A stretch of 64,000 nucleotides of DNA, taken from positions 1-64,000 of the forward strand of contig NZ_LUAX01000008.1 in the NCBI RefSeq assembly GCF_001695575.1. The letters are read 5' to 3'. This document shows positions 44,168 to 54,900 of the stretch, piece after piece. The notes beneath the pieces are model-generated. The model searched no databases and was not told the origin of the DNA. It saw only the letters and a program-made list of their open reading frames with translations. Numbering within the stretch: the first letter of the stretch is position 1; every line of letters starts with the position of its first letter. The position numbers and the translations under genes are program-made. The DNA comes from Vibrio europaeus. GTDB taxonomy: Bacteria; Pseudomonadota; Gammaproteobacteria; Enterobacterales; Vibrionaceae.

Positions 44168-45106
44168 ATGTTAAGATCCGACAGAGAACGAGGCACCATC
44201 GAAATGGTCATTGCGATGCTGCTTTCGGGCACCATTGGCTATTTTGTCTTAAGTTCGGAGCAGCCCTTCTGGCATGTCGTGTTCTTCCGTTGCTTAATTG
44301 GAGCGGGTTCTCTGTTGGTCTACATGCTAATCACCCAATCTTTGCGCTTCCCGACGTTGGAAGCAGGCGCTGTAGCCTTCATTTTACTCGGTGGGGTCAC
44401 GTTAGTCGGGAACTGGGTACTGCTTTTCGCCTCGTTTGCTCATGTGCCTTTTTCGATCGCGACTATTGCCTACCACATGCAGCCTATACTGTTGGTCATA
44501 TTGAGTGCGTTCCTCTCGCATCAACTTCCCAGTAGACACATCATTTTCTGGCTATTCATGGCCGTCATCGGACTTGGGCTAGTGGTTGGACTGACTCCCC
44601 GTGAACTGTGGCATATGATGCGCACAGACTCATTGTCCGTCTCACTATTCTGGGGGGTGATACTGGCTCTTGGGGCAGCCATGCTCTATGCCATCACAAC
44701 GCTTCTAACGAAACATGTCAGTCATATTCCATCACCTATGATTGCACTGATACATGTCCTGACTGGCTGCGTGCTCTTGTTGCCCATGGTGGACTTTCAA
44801 CACTTACCCACTGAAGCAGGGCAATGGGGAGATTTACTCGTTTTAGGTACCCTAAATACAGGGGTTTTGTATATCCTGTTGTACAGCGCTTTCCAAAAGC
44901 TAACAACAACGCTCATTGCCGCCTTATCCTTTATCTACCCCGTGACTGCGTTAGTAGTGGACTATTTTGCCTTTGGTCATGCCGTCAATGTGCTCCAAGT
45001 GACCGGGATTGTTCTTATTCTTTTGGCGGTCTGTGCCGTCAAGTTTAATTGGAAGCTAAGCCGCCTTATGCCAGGCTGTGCGTTGAAAAACGACTCGTCA
45101 GAATAA
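44168..45106 (+). CDS. EamA/DMT family inner-membrane exporter
   Basis: 312 residues with ten hydrophobic segments in two repeated halves, typical of EamA (RhaT/YdcZ-type) transporters. Opens MLRSDRERGTIEMVIAMLLSGTIGYFVLSS; conserved segments ALGAAMLYAITTLL and TGIVLILLAVC near the second half. Ribosome site AAGGGA 8 nt before ATG. Pairs with the divergent Lrp gene. Likely exports an amino acid or metabolite. Confidence 0.9.
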   Translation: MLRSDRERGTIEMVIAMLLSGTIGYFVLSSEQPFWHVVFFRCLIGAGSLLVYMLITQSLRFPTLEAGAVAFILLGGVTLVGNWVLLFASFAHVPFSIATIAYHMQPILLVILSAFLSHQLPSRHIIFWLFMAVIGLGLVVGLTPRELWHMMRTDSLSVSLFWGVILALGAAMLYAITTLLTKHVSHIPSPMIALIHVLTGCVLLLPMVDFQHLPTEAGQWGDLLVLGTLNTGVLYILLYSAFQKLTTTLIAALSFIYPVTALVVDYFAFGHAVNVLQVTGIVLILLAVCAVKFNWKLSRLMPGCALKNDSSE

Positions 45107-45245
45107 GGAAATCCTATTGGGCCGTTCCTCGCATGACCATTCGACCGCCGCAGTCAGAAGCAGTCGGTGAGTCGATAAGGTCGCTTTGCTCGCTCTGAGC
45201 AAGATACAGGGAGTCGCTCTCATCCCTCCCTGTTGCCAACGACCA
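45107..45245. terminator. Region with weak stems between the exporter and metalloprotease genes
   Basis: Two small stems: TTGCTCgctctGAGCAA at 45186-45202, and ACAGGGAG / CTCCCTGT at 45206-45233 with a 12-nt loop. They lie at the convergent ends of the EamA gene and the metalloprotease gene and may act as terminators, but T-runs are absent. Confidence 0.35.
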
Positions 45246-46787
45246 TTACACAGTTGGATTGGTTTTCGCCTTGGCCACGTGGGCTTTAATGTAATCAGAA
45301 ATCGTCGTCACATCGACCCCATCATCGCGGTTGGTACCTTCAAGATGGGAATGACTGAAAGCCGTCGTCGTACCGGATGAATACAGTTCATCGAGCAACT
45401 TGACCATTTCTGGCTCTTCGTGTTTTCTTATCCACGCTTCACCATTATTGCGAGGCCTTTGCGTGTAAGGATCGCTCCCGCTATTTGCCCCTAAATAAGC
45501 ATTGGTGCACTGAGCAAAGTACTCCTTTTCATCAAACGCCGCGTAGCAATCCTGAAGTTCATAGTGGCTGGTGTACATCAGATGACTTCCATCGGGGTTT
45601 GTCGCGTACGCGTGACGATTGGTTACCCACACCCAGTATTGTTTGGGGGTAGGTAAGCGGGTGAGGTTTCTTCTTGGGCCATCAACCCATTCTTGGCTAA
45701 ATAAGGCATCCAACGTGTGCTGCGCGGGCACAAACAGGGGATCATCGATGAGAATACGGGTATTCGCCGAATCGATTTGGACTTTCTTCTTATTGTTAAA
45801 GCTACGCGTGATCGCTTGTTTTTGAGCCAACGTAGTCGCATCACTCAAGTGAAGACTGTGCGCAAACTCATGCGAACTCGTTGAATATTGGCTCGCGTAA
45901 CACCCACCGCCGATGGTCTTTAGTTTTGCATCCACATCGGTACCCAGTAGGTTTTCTTCGGTGATCGCGACATACATCTTCGCGCCGATCTGCAGTCCTC
46001 CAACCCCTCGTGTCGAATCCCAACCTCGGCTCACACTGCTGCTTTGCTGGGCAATTCCAACCCCTTTGAGGGAAGCAAATTCGGGTAAGTCGGTCATCGG
46101 CCTATCCGCGGGTACCACGACGACTTCGATCCCGGTCGATTCGAACCGTTTTGCCAGTTCGCTATTTTTGCCTAACATCGCCGTTAAGATCCGGATGGCT
46201 TCAATATAACAGGCTTTCTTTTTGCTCGGATCCAACACACTGTCTACCTTCAAGCACGACTTAGCGCTTAAAAAGCCTAACTGTTCAGTATTGAAAGCAT
46301 TTTTATCGTGGCCTAACTTAATGGCTTGTTCGATGGTCTTATCGAGCATCTCTTGATGAAAAGCAGCCCTCGCTTTCAGTGTTCGGGGATCTTGACCACC
46401 TGGGGCAACGTTCAGTTGCGTGGTACTGCTTTCATACAAGTCGGTGATGGCTTTCCTTTGATTCAGCGCAGACTGGGGGATTTTGTACAGCTCAGCCCTT
46501 TTTTTGCTGATTTGCTCACGCAGTGCCTCAATGCCTTGACGGCGCGCTGACAGCTTTTTACCTTTTTCTGGCTTTGATGCCGTCAAAGGATGCGCATCAA
46601 GCCAAGCTTGGCAAGCTTTGTCGATGGCATAGAGATGGGGCAACAAAGCTTCATCGTCACTACTGACATGCGCTTTTTCGAGTAACTTATCAATCTCTGT
46701 TAACAACCCTTTACGACGACCAAAAATGGATTTTGATCTCGAATTCGCCTTAAACGTACCGCTCGTCCATATTCCGTTTATCATCAA
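45246..46787 (-). CDS. Anthrax lethal factor-like zinc metalloprotease (gluzincin)
   Basis: 513 residues. The N-terminal ~210 residues are charged and helical, probably a coiled coil or targeting domain. The C-terminal half carries HEFAH at 306-310 (zinc ligands H306 and H310, catalytic E307) and a downstream KEYFAQCTNAYLG with the third ligand probably E422. This spacing and the EYFA..x.AYLG motif match the ATLF/lethal-factor family. No signal peptide or membrane segment, so it would be delivered by a dedicated system or act inside cells. Starts at MM; the second Met (46784) is equally possible. The target is unknown. Confidence 0.75.
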   Translation of the reverse strand: MMINGIWTSGTFKANSRSKSIFGRRKGLLTEIDKLLEKAHVSSDDEALLPHLYAIDKACQAWLDAHPLTASKPEKGKKLSARRQGIEALREQISKKRAELYKIPQSALNQRKAITDLYESSTTQLNVAPGGQDPRTLKARAAFHQEMLDKTIEQAIKLGHDKNAFNTEQLGFLSAKSCLKVDSVLDPSKKKACYIEAIRILTAMLGKNSELAKRFESTGIEVVVVPADRPMTDLPEFASLKGVGIAQQSSSVSRGWDSTRGVGGLQIGAKMYVAITEENLLGTDVDAKLKTIGGGCYASQYSTSSHEFAHSLHLSDATTLAQKQAITRSFNNKKKVQIDSANTRILIDDPLFVPAQHTLDALFSQEWVDGPRRNLTRLPTPKQYWVWVTNRHAYATNPDGSHLMYTSHYELQDCYAAFDEKEYFAQCTNAYLGANSGSDPYTQRPRNNGEAWIRKHEEPEMVKLLDELYSSGTTTAFSHSHLEGTNRDDGVDVTTISDYIKAHVAKAKTNPTV

Positions 46788-47133
46788 TTTACCTTAACCG
46801 AAATAATCATCTCAGCGAATGGAGGAACCATTCACTCCCTAATCTGAATCTAGGTCTCTTAAAAAACACAAAGGGGAAACCTGACTATGCATGCGGCTCT
46901 CCAGCGGTCTGCGGATCGATGACGCCTGATGGACACCCAACCCTTTTGGTGCCTTCCCCAGCCTACTATACCCTGAGCACAACTTGCCCCACGAAAGCGA
47001 ACGCGTACTGCCCCAGCGTTGCATAACACGTCTGTACAGAGAGGTGTTCATTGGCAACGAACCGAGGCGTACGATCAATCCCCATCGCTGATCGCGCTTC
47101 GACCGAATCGTCACGCAACTGGGGTTGTGCTGT
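46788..47133. other. Spacer of uncertain content
   Basis: A 91-codon minus frame (46839-47114) has basic, Arg/Ser-rich composition and no ribosome site. It does not read as a convincing protein. On the minus strand the segment GAGAGCCGCATGCATAG near 46878-46895 recalls structural ends of mobile elements or introns, but too little is present to name one. Confidence 0.25.
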
Positions 47134-47565
47134 TTAGCCTGCTCGACCCTGCGACCACGCCTTCAAGCGCAGTAAGACGGGCAGTGTCATCAGGGTTGTC
47201 AGCGCAATATCCAGCCACGAATGGTAGCCCTGATATAGCATCAGTCCTCCATACATGAACAGAGAAAGCAGGATCCCTCTCTTGACCCAGTCATGACTCA
47301 ATACGAGTGTCGTCACAAACACCAAAGCCAAAGCCGTATGCGTACTGTAATCCAGACCGACGGCGGCATAGGCCCCGGTGTACTTATCAGCAAACATCAG
47401 AGCGTAAATATACCCAACGCCCAGTAACGTGCTGACCGCATCCCACTGCGCGGCTTTGAGCCGCCCACAGACCGCTTGTGTGAAGACCCAAGCTAAGGTC
47501 AACACACCCAGAAGGGGGACATACGCATCGGCGATCGCATCCCACTGTTCATAACTTAAATTGAT
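47134..47565 (-). CDS. Small multi-pass membrane protein, apparent ATC start
   Basis: 143 residues if read from the ATC at 47563-47565. The frame is open with a sensible N-terminus (INLSYEQWDAIADAYVPLL) before four or five hydrophobic segments. A strong AAAGGAGG ribosome site lies just 4 nt upstream. The first standard start in frame is GTG at 47505, with no ribosome site and cutting into the first membrane helix. No ATG fits. Family not recognised with certainty; it resembles small PAP2-like or uncharacterised membrane proteins. It follows the hydrolase gene on the same strand. Confidence 0.6.
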   Translation of the reverse strand: MNLSYEQWDAIADAYVPLLGVLTLAWVFTQAVCGRLKAAQWDAVSTLLGVGYIYALMFADKYTGAYAAVGLDYSTHTALALVFVTTLVLSHDWVKRGILLSLFMYGGLMLYQGYHSWLDIALTTLMTLPVLLRLKAWSQGRAG

Positions 47566-47634
47566 AACGCCTCCTTTCCGTAGGCCGGTTTGTCGACGAT
47601 CCTACGCACATACACGCTGAGATGGGATCAACGG

Positions 47635-48555
47635 TCAACGTGGGTGGCGTGCCAGCCACATCGAGAGTGATTGGTTGACTAATTCCGGAGAAGATAACAT
47701 AAACCAGTGCCCACCAGGCATCGCTTCGGCCTCACCTTTTTGCTTCTCGGTCACCTCATTTATCCAGGATTGCGAGTGAAACCAGACCTGTTTGTCTTGG
47801 CCATAGAGGAACAAAAACGCGGTCGCATAGTCATCGACGGATACCGGCTCGGGCTTCGTATTGAGTAAAATCGAACGCCATAACTGCCAATAAGGGTAAG
47901 TCATACGAGCATCAAAGCGAAAATCTGCTGAAGGTTTATTCGGATCAACATTAGCCAAACCTAAAATCTCATTGGCGGTGTAAGCTACCAGCTTCTCACC
48001 GAGAGGTTCGGGCAGAAGCCACGCCAACGCCAAAGCTGCGGTATACTTCATATTGATCTCTGGATAGGCTTCGTTGCCAAAACTTCCGACGTCCAACAAG
48101 ACCAGTCGGTCAACAAGGGGGTTAGACGCAAGGTATTGGGACGCATACACCGCCCCCCAGTCGTGCGCGATCACCGTCACCTTATCTTTATTGAGGCTCT
48201 CAATATAGGCATCGATAATCCGACGCATTTGGACCAGAGTATACTGGGGTCTTGCCCCCGGGTCCTGAAGCTCAAAGCCAGGCAAAGTGATCCGGGCAAC
48301 CGTGTGATCACGTTTAAAAAACGCCACTTGTTTGTCCCACATTTCTAAGCTGTCAGGATAGCCATGGATAAAGACCAACGTGTCGTCACCATCCCCCTCC
48401 ACTTGAGCTTGCAAGCCGTTTACGATGACTGGCAATCTCGTTTCAAATTCGGCCTCAGACATCGGCCCGTTCGCCATACCTTGAACCAATAGGACGATCA
48501 CAGGTGACAAGATAAGCAACGCGATCAGCATTATGATTTTTATGGTCTTACGCAT
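47635..48555 (-). CDS. Alpha/beta hydrolase, epoxide hydrolase-like, membrane-anchored
   Basis: 306 residues from the ATG at 48555 (AGGATATCC upstream); the longer frame adds 55 unlikely residues. An N-terminal hydrophobic anchor (about 5-26) suggests periplasmic location. Oxyanion-loop HGYP (64-67), nucleophile elbow VIAHDWGA with D132, and catalytic His in MPGGHW near the C-terminus. An Asp nucleophile after His and before Trp-Gly is typical of epoxide hydrolases and haloalkane dehalogenases. Substrate unknown. Confidence 0.85.
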   Translation of the reverse strand: MRKTIKIIMLIALLILSPVIVLLVQGMANGPMSEAEFETRLPVIVNGLQAQVEGDGDDTLVFIHGYPDSLEMWDKQVAFFKRDHTVARITLPGFELQDPGARPQYTLVQMRRIIDAYIESLNKDKVTVIAHDWGAVYASQYLASNPLVDRLVLLDVGSFGNEAYPEINMKYTAALALAWLLPEPLGEKLVAYTANEILGLANVDPNKPSADFRFDARMTYPYWQLWRSILLNTKPEPVSVDDYATAFLFLYGQDKQVWFHSQSWINEVTEKQKGEAEAMPGGHWFMLSSPELVNQSLSMWLARHPR

Positions 48556-48797
48556 GGATATCCTCTGTTTACTGTCAGGGGCGCACTGCCCTAACCCTGT
48601 CTCTTCTGACCACAAGCACGCAATGCAAAGGCCTAGCCTACCCCAGCTGTGCCGAGTCAACAAACCTGAGCACTCTTTGCCGGGTAAAAATGTCCTAAAA
48701 GCCCAGCAAATATCTCCCACACACCTACTAACAATTTAGTCAATAAAAAGACTATGATGACTCAGCCTGCATACTGCGGCCCAAAAAAGGATCCCTT

Positions 48798-49289
48798 ATG
48801 AAATCGGCCATGATCGGATTGGTCCTGCTCGCTAGCTTGGTGACCAAGTCACTTCACGCCACGCCTCTACTCTCGAGCAACCTTGGTTCGGCATCGACTT
48901 GCGCGCTGCCGATCCACTTAAAGAGTGCGCACGTTCAAGCGACAAAGCTCACGCGATGCCAGCCGCGCCCAGTGACGTTGCAAGCGCTGCAGCGATGGCT
49001 GAAATTCGGTCAGGCGGCGCGAACCGTGATGGACCTGCTCCATCACGTCTTGATTTGGCATGTCTTGATGGAGCCAACACACACCGACCATGAGCGATGT
49101 TTGGCGGGACTGCATTGGGTGGGCAACCTAACGAATGCTTGGTCCACCGCAAGCTGGAAAGGCGTACTGACAAGCGGAACTGAGCGCGCATCTCACGATG
49201 AGACCATCGCTTGCCATCCCCTCCCATTCGCACCGACCCAACGACGCGATGGCCCGTTTAGGGAACATCTCACCCCTCTTCGCGGTTAA
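48798..49289 (+). CDS. Small secreted protein of unknown function
   Basis: 163 residues with a clear signal peptide (MKSAMIGLVLLASLVTKSLHATP, cleavage near 22) and AAGGA 8 nt before the ATG. Four or more cysteines (near 35, 54, 101, 138) could form disulfides. No family recognised. It converges on the phosphodiesterase gene. Confidence 0.5.
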   Translation: MKSAMIGLVLLASLVTKSLHATPLLSSNLGSASTCALPIHLKSAHVQATKLTRCQPRPVTLQALQRWLKFGQAARTVMDLLHHVLIWHVLMEPTHTDHERCLAGLHWVGNLTNAWSTASWKGVLTSGTERASHDETIACHPLPFAPTQRRDGPFREHLTPLRG

Positions 49290-49319
49290 TCAGATTGGCC
49301 TGACCAAAGGAGGCGCCTC

Positions 49320-50879
49320 TTACTCATAGGTCAACTCCGAGACAACGGCGTGGTGATCCGACAGATCCACACGAGACCCCGTTGAGGTCATCGGCACGAC
49401 CCAGGAGAGCTGAGAGACCGGGTTTAACGCCCCTTTAAACGGTACGATAAAATCATACTGCTTCTGGACTGAACGTCCCTCTTCATCAAACACATAATAA
49501 TTGCTGTGGCCATCGGCACTGTACCGAAGCGCACTTAAAAACGTCGTGAAGCCAAAATCTGCATTCAGCGTCGCCGCCGTACGGCTGATCTCGTGGCTTT
49601 CGATATTAAAATCCCCAGCAAACAGGATCGGTGCATCCGATGGGAGTGAATCCGCCATGCGGCGCATTGCTTGAAACTGCTGATGGCGCGCATTCTCGTT
49701 GGCTTGACCAGGCGCAGACTGAGTGTGGCTGCCGATGATGTAGTAGTCCTGCTGCTGATCCCCAACCGTTTTGGTAAACTTCACTTTCAAGTAGCCCTTA
49801 TCCATGGTGCATTCACTGGCATCACACTCTCCGGCATCGGCACCAAACTCATAATGCACTTCATCGCTCGCAGGATATCGTTCAATAGGGTCCGACTTGC
49901 GCGCCTCTCGCTTGGTGCCAACCGACAAGCTGTTTGGGTAACGACTCATCACAATCACTCCGCCGGTTTCCGACAACCCAAGCGGACCGTCGACCAACGG
50001 CGTTCCATTCAACAAGTGGGTTCGGTCTCGAAAAGGTTTGTCCGGGCCACAACATAAGAATTCTTCCACGGCTAGCTGCTCTGCATCAGGGGTACAACTC
50101 GCCTGAGACGCCAACTCCGACAGCACCACCACATCGACATTTTGAAACAGACGGGCCTTGTTATCGCTGATGGCTTGTGCTCGCTGACAGTAATCTTGTT
50201 TCCCGGCGATGCCAGGACCAATCAGCAAAAAGGTGTTCCAGGTCATGAGATTAATCTTTTTGGGATCCTCGCGGTGGTCGGCCAAACGGAGTCCACCCGG
50301 CCCAGACGAGGCATCGAGAACCGAGAACATCGCGTCCCATTTGGATCGCGAGGCATCGTATTCGTCGTCCACCCCCATGACATAGGGCGTGCCATTAAAA
50401 TAAAGGGTTGCCGTATCGTGACCATCGACCCAAGGGCTGGGCGCTGACACACCGTATTCAAAATCATTGACGACCCCTGCTCGGATGTCGGCGCTGATAT
50501 AAACGCCATAGTGCCGCGCCCCGTCAATGTCTATCTCACCACGAAACTTTACGGTATCGTAATTGAAGACCCCCCATCCATCATCATCAATGCCCGCAAC
50601 GATCTTCAACTCGCCGGGTTTAAGCGTGAGTACGCCCTGTGCCCAATCATGACTGAGCCAGTAATCATCATTGATATCGGCGCTATTGGCATACGGTTTC
50701 CAACTCAACAACTTGATGGTCTGTTGCGTGTCGTTTTTCAACCACACACAAAAAGGTTTGTCTTCCCAGTCTTCGCTGAGGTAATCCGGACAGTCACTGC
50801 CCGCGGCCATCGACGGCATGGCCGTCACCATCAGCCACAACAGGACAATCCCATTTAAAATCGTTCTGGTTAATTGCAT
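49320..50879 (-). CDS. Secreted endonuclease/exonuclease/phosphatase-fold enzyme, sphingomyelinase-like
   Basis: 519 residues from the ATG at 50879, preceded by GGGGGAAAC; the longer frame adds 14. Signal peptide about 1-26 (MQLTRTILNGIVLLWLMVTA then MPSMAAG). Residues about 30-200 form a beta-rich domain I cannot name. The catalytic domain (205-519) has MTWNTF with N215, LSEL with E255, IIGSHTQS, FAGDFN with D423/N425, and LSDHH with D508 and H509. These match the DNase I-like fold, best the bacterial sphingomyelinase C/neutral phosphodiesterase branch. A haemolytic or lipid-cleaving exoenzyme is likely; a nuclease is possible. Confidence 0.82.
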   Translation of the reverse strand: MQLTRTILNGIVLLWLMVTAMPSMAAGSDCPDYLSEDWEDKPFCVWLKNDTQQTIKLLSWKPYANSADINDDYWLSHDWAQGVLTLKPGELKIVAGIDDDGWGVFNYDTVKFRGEIDIDGARHYGVYISADIRAGVVNDFEYGVSAPSPWVDGHDTATLYFNGTPYVMGVDDEYDASRSKWDAMFSVLDASSGPGGLRLADHREDPKKINLMTWNTFLLIGPGIAGKQDYCQRAQAISDNKARLFQNVDVVVLSELASQASCTPDAEQLAVEEFLCCGPDKPFRDRTHLLNGTPLVDGPLGLSETGGVIVMSRYPNSLSVGTKREARKSDPIERYPASDEVHYEFGADAGECDASECTMDKGYLKVKFTKTVGDQQQDYYIIGSHTQSAPGQANENARHQQFQAMRRMADSLPSDAPILFAGDFNIESHEISRTAATLNADFGFTTFLSALRYSADGHSNYYVFDEEGRSVQKQYDFIVPFKGALNPVSQLSWVVPMTSTGSRVDLSDHHAVVSELTYE

Positions 50880-51963
50880 TGTTTCCCCCTCGGTTAAGAT
50901 ATAAAAAACAGTACAACGCATTAATTACATGCCTATGGAAAATGAATGACACGAGTATTCACCATACTAAAAATTACCGTTATTGATATATTATTGAACT
51001 CCGAAAATGTGTATTTCCACTGAATTTAGTCACAAGATCACAGATCAATAAATTATCATTGCGCAGTTTATCAACAACATAAATAAAGGAAAAGACAAAT
51101 AATAATGAAGAAATCTACACAATCTGACCCCATCTTTAATCACTCGTGATTAAAGATGGGGCAAAACGAATATTAACGCCGTCCTAAACACCCTGCACAC
51201 ATGACCCAAAACCCAACAAACATCGAGAGTCATATAATTCAAGCCCCTTCCTTTGAAAGCAATAAAATATCACGACCACCCATCCACTATCTAGACGACA
51301 CCGACGATATCGGGCGGGTTTCTCTCGTTGGATAAACTTGACGCTCACAAGGGCAATGACAGGTTGGAGGGTTACGTCCACGCACTTCCCCCAATGGGGC
51401 TCTCAGTTGCGACCAACGGAAACCGCCGTTCCCTAAGTCATGATCCATCCTGCGAACAGAATCAGGGATCTCTCTGAAAGATCGCTCACTCTCCCTTTAA
51501 AACTCGTCCAAAAAACCACCAAGACTGGTATTAAGGACTTATTTGTTGGTCATTAAGGACATGGGCTTTTTTTTATGAGATCTGTTCTACATTAAATATC
51601 TTTTAGAATTAATTTAACAATGCCTCGCAGGTATGTTTCATTATTATTAAAACAAAAACCCCAGACCAAACACGATTGTAACAATTTATACCCTCTTGGT
51701 TATAAGCTCACTATTTTATATTCAACAACACAGTAAGGCAGGTATTAATTTCTTATTATAAATAATCTAATTATATTTAATTTTATCAATTTCACCATGA
51801 CACTTGATATACATTCAAGTCTCTCACTAACAACAAATCTATTGATATTTATTGTCACATGAACATTCTTTGAAATTATCACCCGTGCTTCATCATGAGT
51901 TGGCTAGGTTTTAATGTCGAGAATGAGTCTGTAATAGTCAAACGGATACGCTAAAGGAAAACA
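50880..51963. other. Gene-poor AT-rich spacer before the large toxin gene
   Basis: Over 1 kb with no supported gene. It contains a perfect inverted repeat at 51128-51161 described separately and probably the toxin promoter near 51900. The AT richness contrasts with the GC-richer toxin gene. Confidence 0.5.
51128..51161. repeat. Perfect 16-bp inverted repeat hairpin
   Basis: Arms CCCCATCTTTAATCAC (51128-51143) and its complement (51146-51161) with only a 2-nt spacer. No T-run. A 14-codon frame (MKKSTQSDPIFNHS) starting at 51105 ends inside it, which may be chance. Confidence 0.6.
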
Positions 51964-54900
51964 ATGAAAAAACAGTTGATTGCCGTCCTCGTTTCATCGC
52001 TCATGGGCGGAGAAGCCCTAAGCGTGGCGCATGCCTCACCCGCCCCGGTTGTGACCATCAGCACGGCAGAGGCGATCGCCCAATTCACTTATTCACCACG
52101 CGAATTTTTAAACCAGTACACCGTGGATGTGATTGAGTTAATCAAAAATGGCGGCCTACCGACCCAAGGGCAAGTCCGGCTAGAAACCGCCCCACAAGGA
52201 TTCAAACTTCGGTATGCGGATGCCCCTGCTGCGGATACGACATCATCGTACTTCCTCGGTTTTAATGGCCGAACGAACCCTATCCCTGCTTATGTCGATG
52301 TCCCTAAACACGTGGCTGAAGGCACTTTGTTGCTGACCGGTTCGCTGACCGGCTGTTCTGTGATTGTCACGGATCTTAACGACACCCATTATCGCGTCTT
52401 CCATGATGGTCGGGTCGGCAGCTCCGTTTTGTATGACAATGTGGTCATGGCCGTTGACTACGCTGACTATCAAGGACAAGGCGTATCAGATGAAGTTGCC
52501 GGTGCCTACATGATATTCAAAGACGGCCAATGGCAATTGATGCTCCAACGTCAAGAGCAAATACCCCACCCTGACAATCCCTTGCTGACCACCTGGGTCA
52601 AGCGTAAAGGTGCGACAGGGGAAGTGCGGATTCAGCGCCCTAACGCCATCGATGACCAAGCCAGAGTAGAGGCTTTTCGTCAGGAAAGAACCCTGGCTCA
52701 GGGACGTTTACTTACAGACGCAAAGGCCTTAGGACTGTCTGTTGAACCCTTACCTCAAGATCAGGATTACCAAACCGGCAGTTCCTTAAAGGTCGATGAA
52801 AACCCGGCCTTAGCCCAATGGCAAGATCTCAGAAATGCGCTGAAACAAAAAACCGATGAAGAGCTTGCCCCTTTGCTTGAGCGTAAGTCCGTACTGTTCG
52901 CCAAGCTAAGAAAAGCGACCGGTGAACGAAAGCAACATCTACAAGCCCAAATCGATGCCATTAATGCGACCAAAGCGTTTTATCAACAGAGCTATCTCGA
53001 TGGCATTGATAAAAGCATAGACATGGATCGTTTATGGCTATGGTTAGAGAAAAAAGACCGTGAAGGCGTCTCGTCCGTAATTGCGATCGATGCCCATCTC
53101 AAGGCCAGTCCGAATCAACGTTTGGTGGATCAATATAATACGCAAAAGCAAGCCCTAGAAAGCCTAAAAGGGCAACGAGGGGACGATTACCTGTTCGGTA
53201 AATCGAACAGCCAAGATATTGAAGTGCCAGGCTATCATCAGGGCATGAAAGCCCTCGATATGATTCGACTGATGTTTGATGACAGTCACCAGTTAACCTT
53301 TAAGCAAAAAGGCGCATTGGTGGCCCATATCAAGCAGCAGTTCCAACAGGAAACTATGCGTTTCGCGTTGGACAAAAGTGCCGAAGTCAGTCGCTACATG
53401 ACCGCTCAAGGCGCGTTTGTTACCCAGCTTGTGCCACAAGACTTTGTTTTGCTCGGTCGGCCGGGACGCTGTTTGCCACTCTCCCGTGTGATGGCCACCG
53501 CGATCGCACAAAAAGGGGAGCCTGGTGCGAACCAGTTTGCCTCTGTATTGTTCGATGCCGCTGCCCACCCAGACTCCCAAATCGCGACCAATGTGTATAC
53601 CACTGTCGGCCAATTGCACTCCAATACAGACGCGGGGCTTGCGGAGACAGACGCAGGGCGCCTGAGCATCAAGGGGATTGTCTCAAACTTGGAAAAGGAG
53701 TCCCTGACCAATGGCAGCAGCAAATTCATGCTGATGAATACTCACGCGCACAGCATGTTAGTGGGGAAAAGACAATTCGAGGGCAAGAGCCGTTACTTCT
53801 TCTACGATCCCAACTTTGCGGTATTCCGATTTGACAGCTCAAAAGCCTTACAAGCCTCTTTAAAAGAACACCTGATCAAAAACAAATTTGCGCGTTTTTA
53901 TGATGCCTATGGCAGTGTAAGCCAGCCAACCTTCGACATGCGGTCACTGGACACTGCCAAAATGGCCGAAGTACGTTTAAGCACCGGACTGAGCGTCCAA
54001 GATCTGGCGAGCCCAAGTGACCGAGTCGCGAACCTGGCAACGGCGGACCATGCCGCTCGTTTGGCGCAAGCCAGCGACAGCCTATCCACGGATTTGCAAC
54101 TCAAATCCGCACTGGGTGTCTTACAGGGCGCCAATTTGGCTCAGGACTTCTTTGCGGCCGCGCAAGACGTATACCGCCGTCATCGCTTAGATCACGCTTG
54201 GGTACCCGTGTTTGAGAACATCGAAAAGACACCCAGCGGTCAGTATCGAATTCCGTTAATACATCGCGAAGACAACCGTGAAATCAGCGTGTTAACGTCA
54301 GACGAAAGAATTTGGAAATTCAAACATTATTACGAAGATGCATTGGGTCGATTGAAAAAGAGCTACAACTTTAGCCACGGAGAGCTCACCCGTCATGCGA
54401 GCATTACGGATGTCGAGCATGTAGACGGCTTGAATGCCGCGTTTGCGGTCCAGGCGATTCTTTCTTGGTTTAATAACCACAGCCGCACGGCCGCAGCGGG
54501 TGACCCCCTGCCCCAAGGATTAAACACCGCGTTGCAGGTCCACACCTACATTAACTTAGCTCAAATCGCGCACGGCACCGTGATGGACGCCAGTAAGATT
54601 GTCGGTTTGTATCGTGCCGCTCTACAGGAAGGGCAAAGCGTGACAAGCTCGACGTTGTCTGCAGTGGGGCACGTTGCAAATGAAGGGATCGGTCTTGGAC
54701 TAGGCTTTGCTTCCGTGGTGTTGGACTCCTATGAGTTGGCGCATGCACAAAATGAGGTACAAAAAGCGGTATTTGGTACTCAGTTGGCCTTTGACTCAGC
54801 GTCTTTTGTGACCACCTCAGCGGGCATCGGGGCAGGCCTTGCGGGTGCGGGCACCGCCAGTGCCGTACTGGGGGGCGCGGGCGTGATCCTGGGCGGACTC

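Noticed and set aside
46839..47114. 91-residue minus-strand protein or group II intron remnant
   Set aside because: No ribosome site, unusual composition, no recognisable intron domain V or reverse transcriptase; evidence too weak.
51184..51381. 65-residue minus-strand protein in the AT-rich spacer
   Set aside because: No ribosome site and no protein-like pattern.
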